NCBI GenBank assembly: GCA_023423045.1
Contig: JAFAGA010000063.1
Location: 1 to 14,406, forward strand
Direction: 5' to 3'
DNA length: 14,406 nt
Source: Bacillota bacterium
GTDB lineage: Bacteria > Bacillota > Clostridia > Lachnospirales > Lachnospiraceae
Numbering within the stretch: the stretch's first letter is position 1; the number at the start of each line of letters is the position of its first letter. Below are positions 13,874 to 14,406 of this stretch, in pieces. The notes beneath the pieces were generated by a model. That model did not search any database. It was not told where the DNA came from and saw nothing but the letters and a program-made list of their open reading frames with translations. The position numbers were made by a program, and so were the translations under genes.

Positions 13874-13903
13874 TGTAGGGATTTTCCTCTCTCATCCGTT
13901 ATT
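13874..13903 (+). promoter_or_regulatory. Promoter-like motif P3 (copy 3 of 3)
   Basis: TGTAGGGATTTT, 11 bases, CGTTATT, with the same spacing as P1 and P2. Only about 15 bases separate it from the ATG at 13918, so the leader here is far shorter than the other two. Confidence 0.6.
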
Positions 13904-13917
13904 ATAGTGAGGAATAA

Positions 13918-13956
13918 ATGTATAGATTTATTATGCGGCTATTCGTAAATATATGA
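13918..13956 (+). CDS. Possible 12-residue leader peptide
   Basis: ATG after GTGAGGA encodes MYRFIMRLFVNI and stops at TGA, which overlaps the ATG of the following ORF as ATGA. This could couple translation of the next ORF, or it could be the remnant of a shifted reading frame. Low certainty. Confidence 0.3.
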   Translation: MYRFIMRLFVNI

Positions 13957-14126
13957 AAAGTATTGATGAAATCAGCAGACAGGTACTAATAATGAAATAT
14001 GTTCTTGGTATATCATATAAAGAAATTGGAGAGAAGCTTAGCATGACCCCCAAGCATGTCAATACGCGGATTTATAGAGCGAAAGAAAAGGTTAGAAAAC
14101 TTGTAGAAAAGGAGCATTCCTGTTAA
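13953..14126 (+). CDS. Small sigma region-4 protein or sigma factor fragment
   Basis: 57 residues that match only the DNA-binding region 4 of ECF-type sigma factors: SIDEISRQVLIMKYVLGISY, then KEIGEKLSMTPKHVNTRIYRAKEKV. Region 2 is missing. The frame is open back to 13926 (IYYAAIRKY) without another ATG and is then stopped. It starts on an ATGA overlap with a 12-codon ORF. It may be the remaining C-terminus of a deleted sigma factor or a small -35-binding helper. It lies directly behind motif P3. Its sequence differs from the sigma factor at 12633, so it is not a simple copy of it. Confidence 0.6.
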   Translation: MKSIDEISRQVLIMKYVLGISYKEIGEKLSMTPKHVNTRIYRAKEKVRKLVEKEHSC

Positions 14127-14152
14127 GTAATAAATAACCGGTTTGAAAAAAA

Positions 14153-14218
14153 GAATACCTCGAAGTAAAATAAGGATACTGACTGGCCAGTTAGTAAACC
14201 AAATTTACGGAGGTATTC
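14153..14218 (+). ncRNA. Three-part stem-loop upstream of the IS110 transposase
   Basis: GAATACCTC (14153-14161) pairs with GAGGTATTC (14210-14218), then GTAAA (14165-14169) with TTTAC (14204-14208), then ACTGACT with AGTTAGT (14178-14195, loop GGCC, one G-U). The outer stem takes up the ribosome site GGAGG of the transposase. IS110-family elements encode a guide (bridge) RNA next to the transposase gene; this fold lies in the matching place but is short and does not show two clear guide loops, so it may instead be a translation block. Confidence 0.45.
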
Positions 14219-14222
14219 ACAG

Positions 14223-14406
14223 ATGAATTATAACCAAAATATCAGGATTGCACAAGTAACAGAATCAACTTTAATTGTTGGAGTAGACATTGGAAGCACT
14301 ACACACTTCGCCAGAGCTTTTAGCTGGCGGGGAATCGAACTTGGAAAGGTATTTAAGTTCAGTAATACAAGAGAAGGCTTTGTATCATTTAAAGAATGGG
14401 TAGAAT
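14223..14406 (+). CDS. IS110-family transposase, 5' part
   Basis: The first 61 codons of an IS110-type DEDD recombinase: MNYNQNIRIAQVTESTLIVG followed by VDIGSTTHFARAF. The first catalytic Asp is in VGVDIGSTTH, of the RuvC-like fold, and GKVFKFSNTREGFVSFKEW is the usual next segment. These enzymes move the element with the help of a bridge RNA and use no classical inverted repeats. The ribosome site GGAGG precedes the start. The gene continues beyond the window. The left border of the element is not visible and may lie just after 14126. Confidence 0.85.
   Translation, partial: MNYNQNIRIAQVTESTLIVGVDIGSTTHFARAFSWRGIELGKVFKFSNTREGFVSFKEWVE

Larger units (their letters stand above)
13595..13952 (+). 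other. Intergenic region after the holin gene
   Basis: This contains a weak partial copy of the promoter motif (TGTAGTGATTTT at 13652-13663 followed at 13674 by TATAATA), a terminator (13712-13745) and the full motif P3 (13874-13903). I see no supported gene apart from a 12-codon ORF at 13918-13956. Confidence 0.6.

Noticed and set aside
1..14406. CRISPR arrays, tRNA or rRNA genes
   Set aside because: No regularly spaced repeats and no tRNA or rRNA-like sequence were found on reading both strands.

Overview
The window is 14.4 kb of accessory DNA from a low-GC Firmicute, most likely a gut-type member of the Clostridia. That rests on A/T-rich intergenic DNA, strong GGAGG-type ribosome sites, clostridial lipoprotein signals, a TcdR/UviA/BotR-type sigma factor and a TcdE-type holin. 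The species cannot be fixed from the sequence. Both ends of the window lie inside mobile elements, as expected if a contig was broken at repeats.

Bases 1-5232 hold two nested IS21-family elements. Element A (335-2920, istA and istB intact) sits inside the istA gene of a more G/C-rich element B. The insertion made a 7-bp target duplication, TGTGGCC, at 328-334 and 2921-2927. Removing A and one duplication rejoins B's IstA in frame as a 520-residue protein. Both istA genes are preceded by a stem-loop whose inner stem differs in sequence but keeps its pairing.

Bases 5233-8407 were once the promoter and leader region of a lipoprotein gene. An intact IS66-family element (5575-8350; tnpA, tnpB, tnpC; 20-bp terminal inverted repeats; 8-bp target duplication GTTGTATC) now separates a promoter-like motif (P1, 5344-5373) from that gene.

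Bases 8408-11955 hold probable envelope genes. They are a lipoprotein (8408-9208), a second lipoprotein gene with a stop codon inside its signal peptide (9333-10004), a broken SleB-type cell-wall hydrolase on the minus strand (10065-10928), and an intact RlpA/expansin-like double-psi beta-barrel protein on the minus strand (11086-11955) that has no signal peptide. Strong bidirectional terminators separate them.

Bases 11956-14126 are the regulatory and export core. A TcdR/UviA/BotR-type sigma factor (12633-13175) is followed 11 bp later by a TcdE-like holin (13187-13594). A small sigma region-4 protein or fragment lies at 13953-14126. The motif TGTAGGGRTTTT-N11-CGTTATT occurs three times on the plus strand (5344, 12299, 13874) with identical spacing. 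It precedes the old lipoprotein leader, the sigma/holin operon and the region-4 ORF. The sigma gene's ribosome site lies inside a 13-bp stem-loop.

My reading is a dedicated sigma factor plus holin module, similar in layout to the clostridial toxin regulator/holin pairs, that controls itself and a set of envelope proteins and may export signal-less wall-active proteins. The locus is decaying through insertion sequences and nonsense mutations. The window ends in the start of an IS110-family transposase (14223 onward) preceded by a three-part RNA fold that covers its ribosome site.
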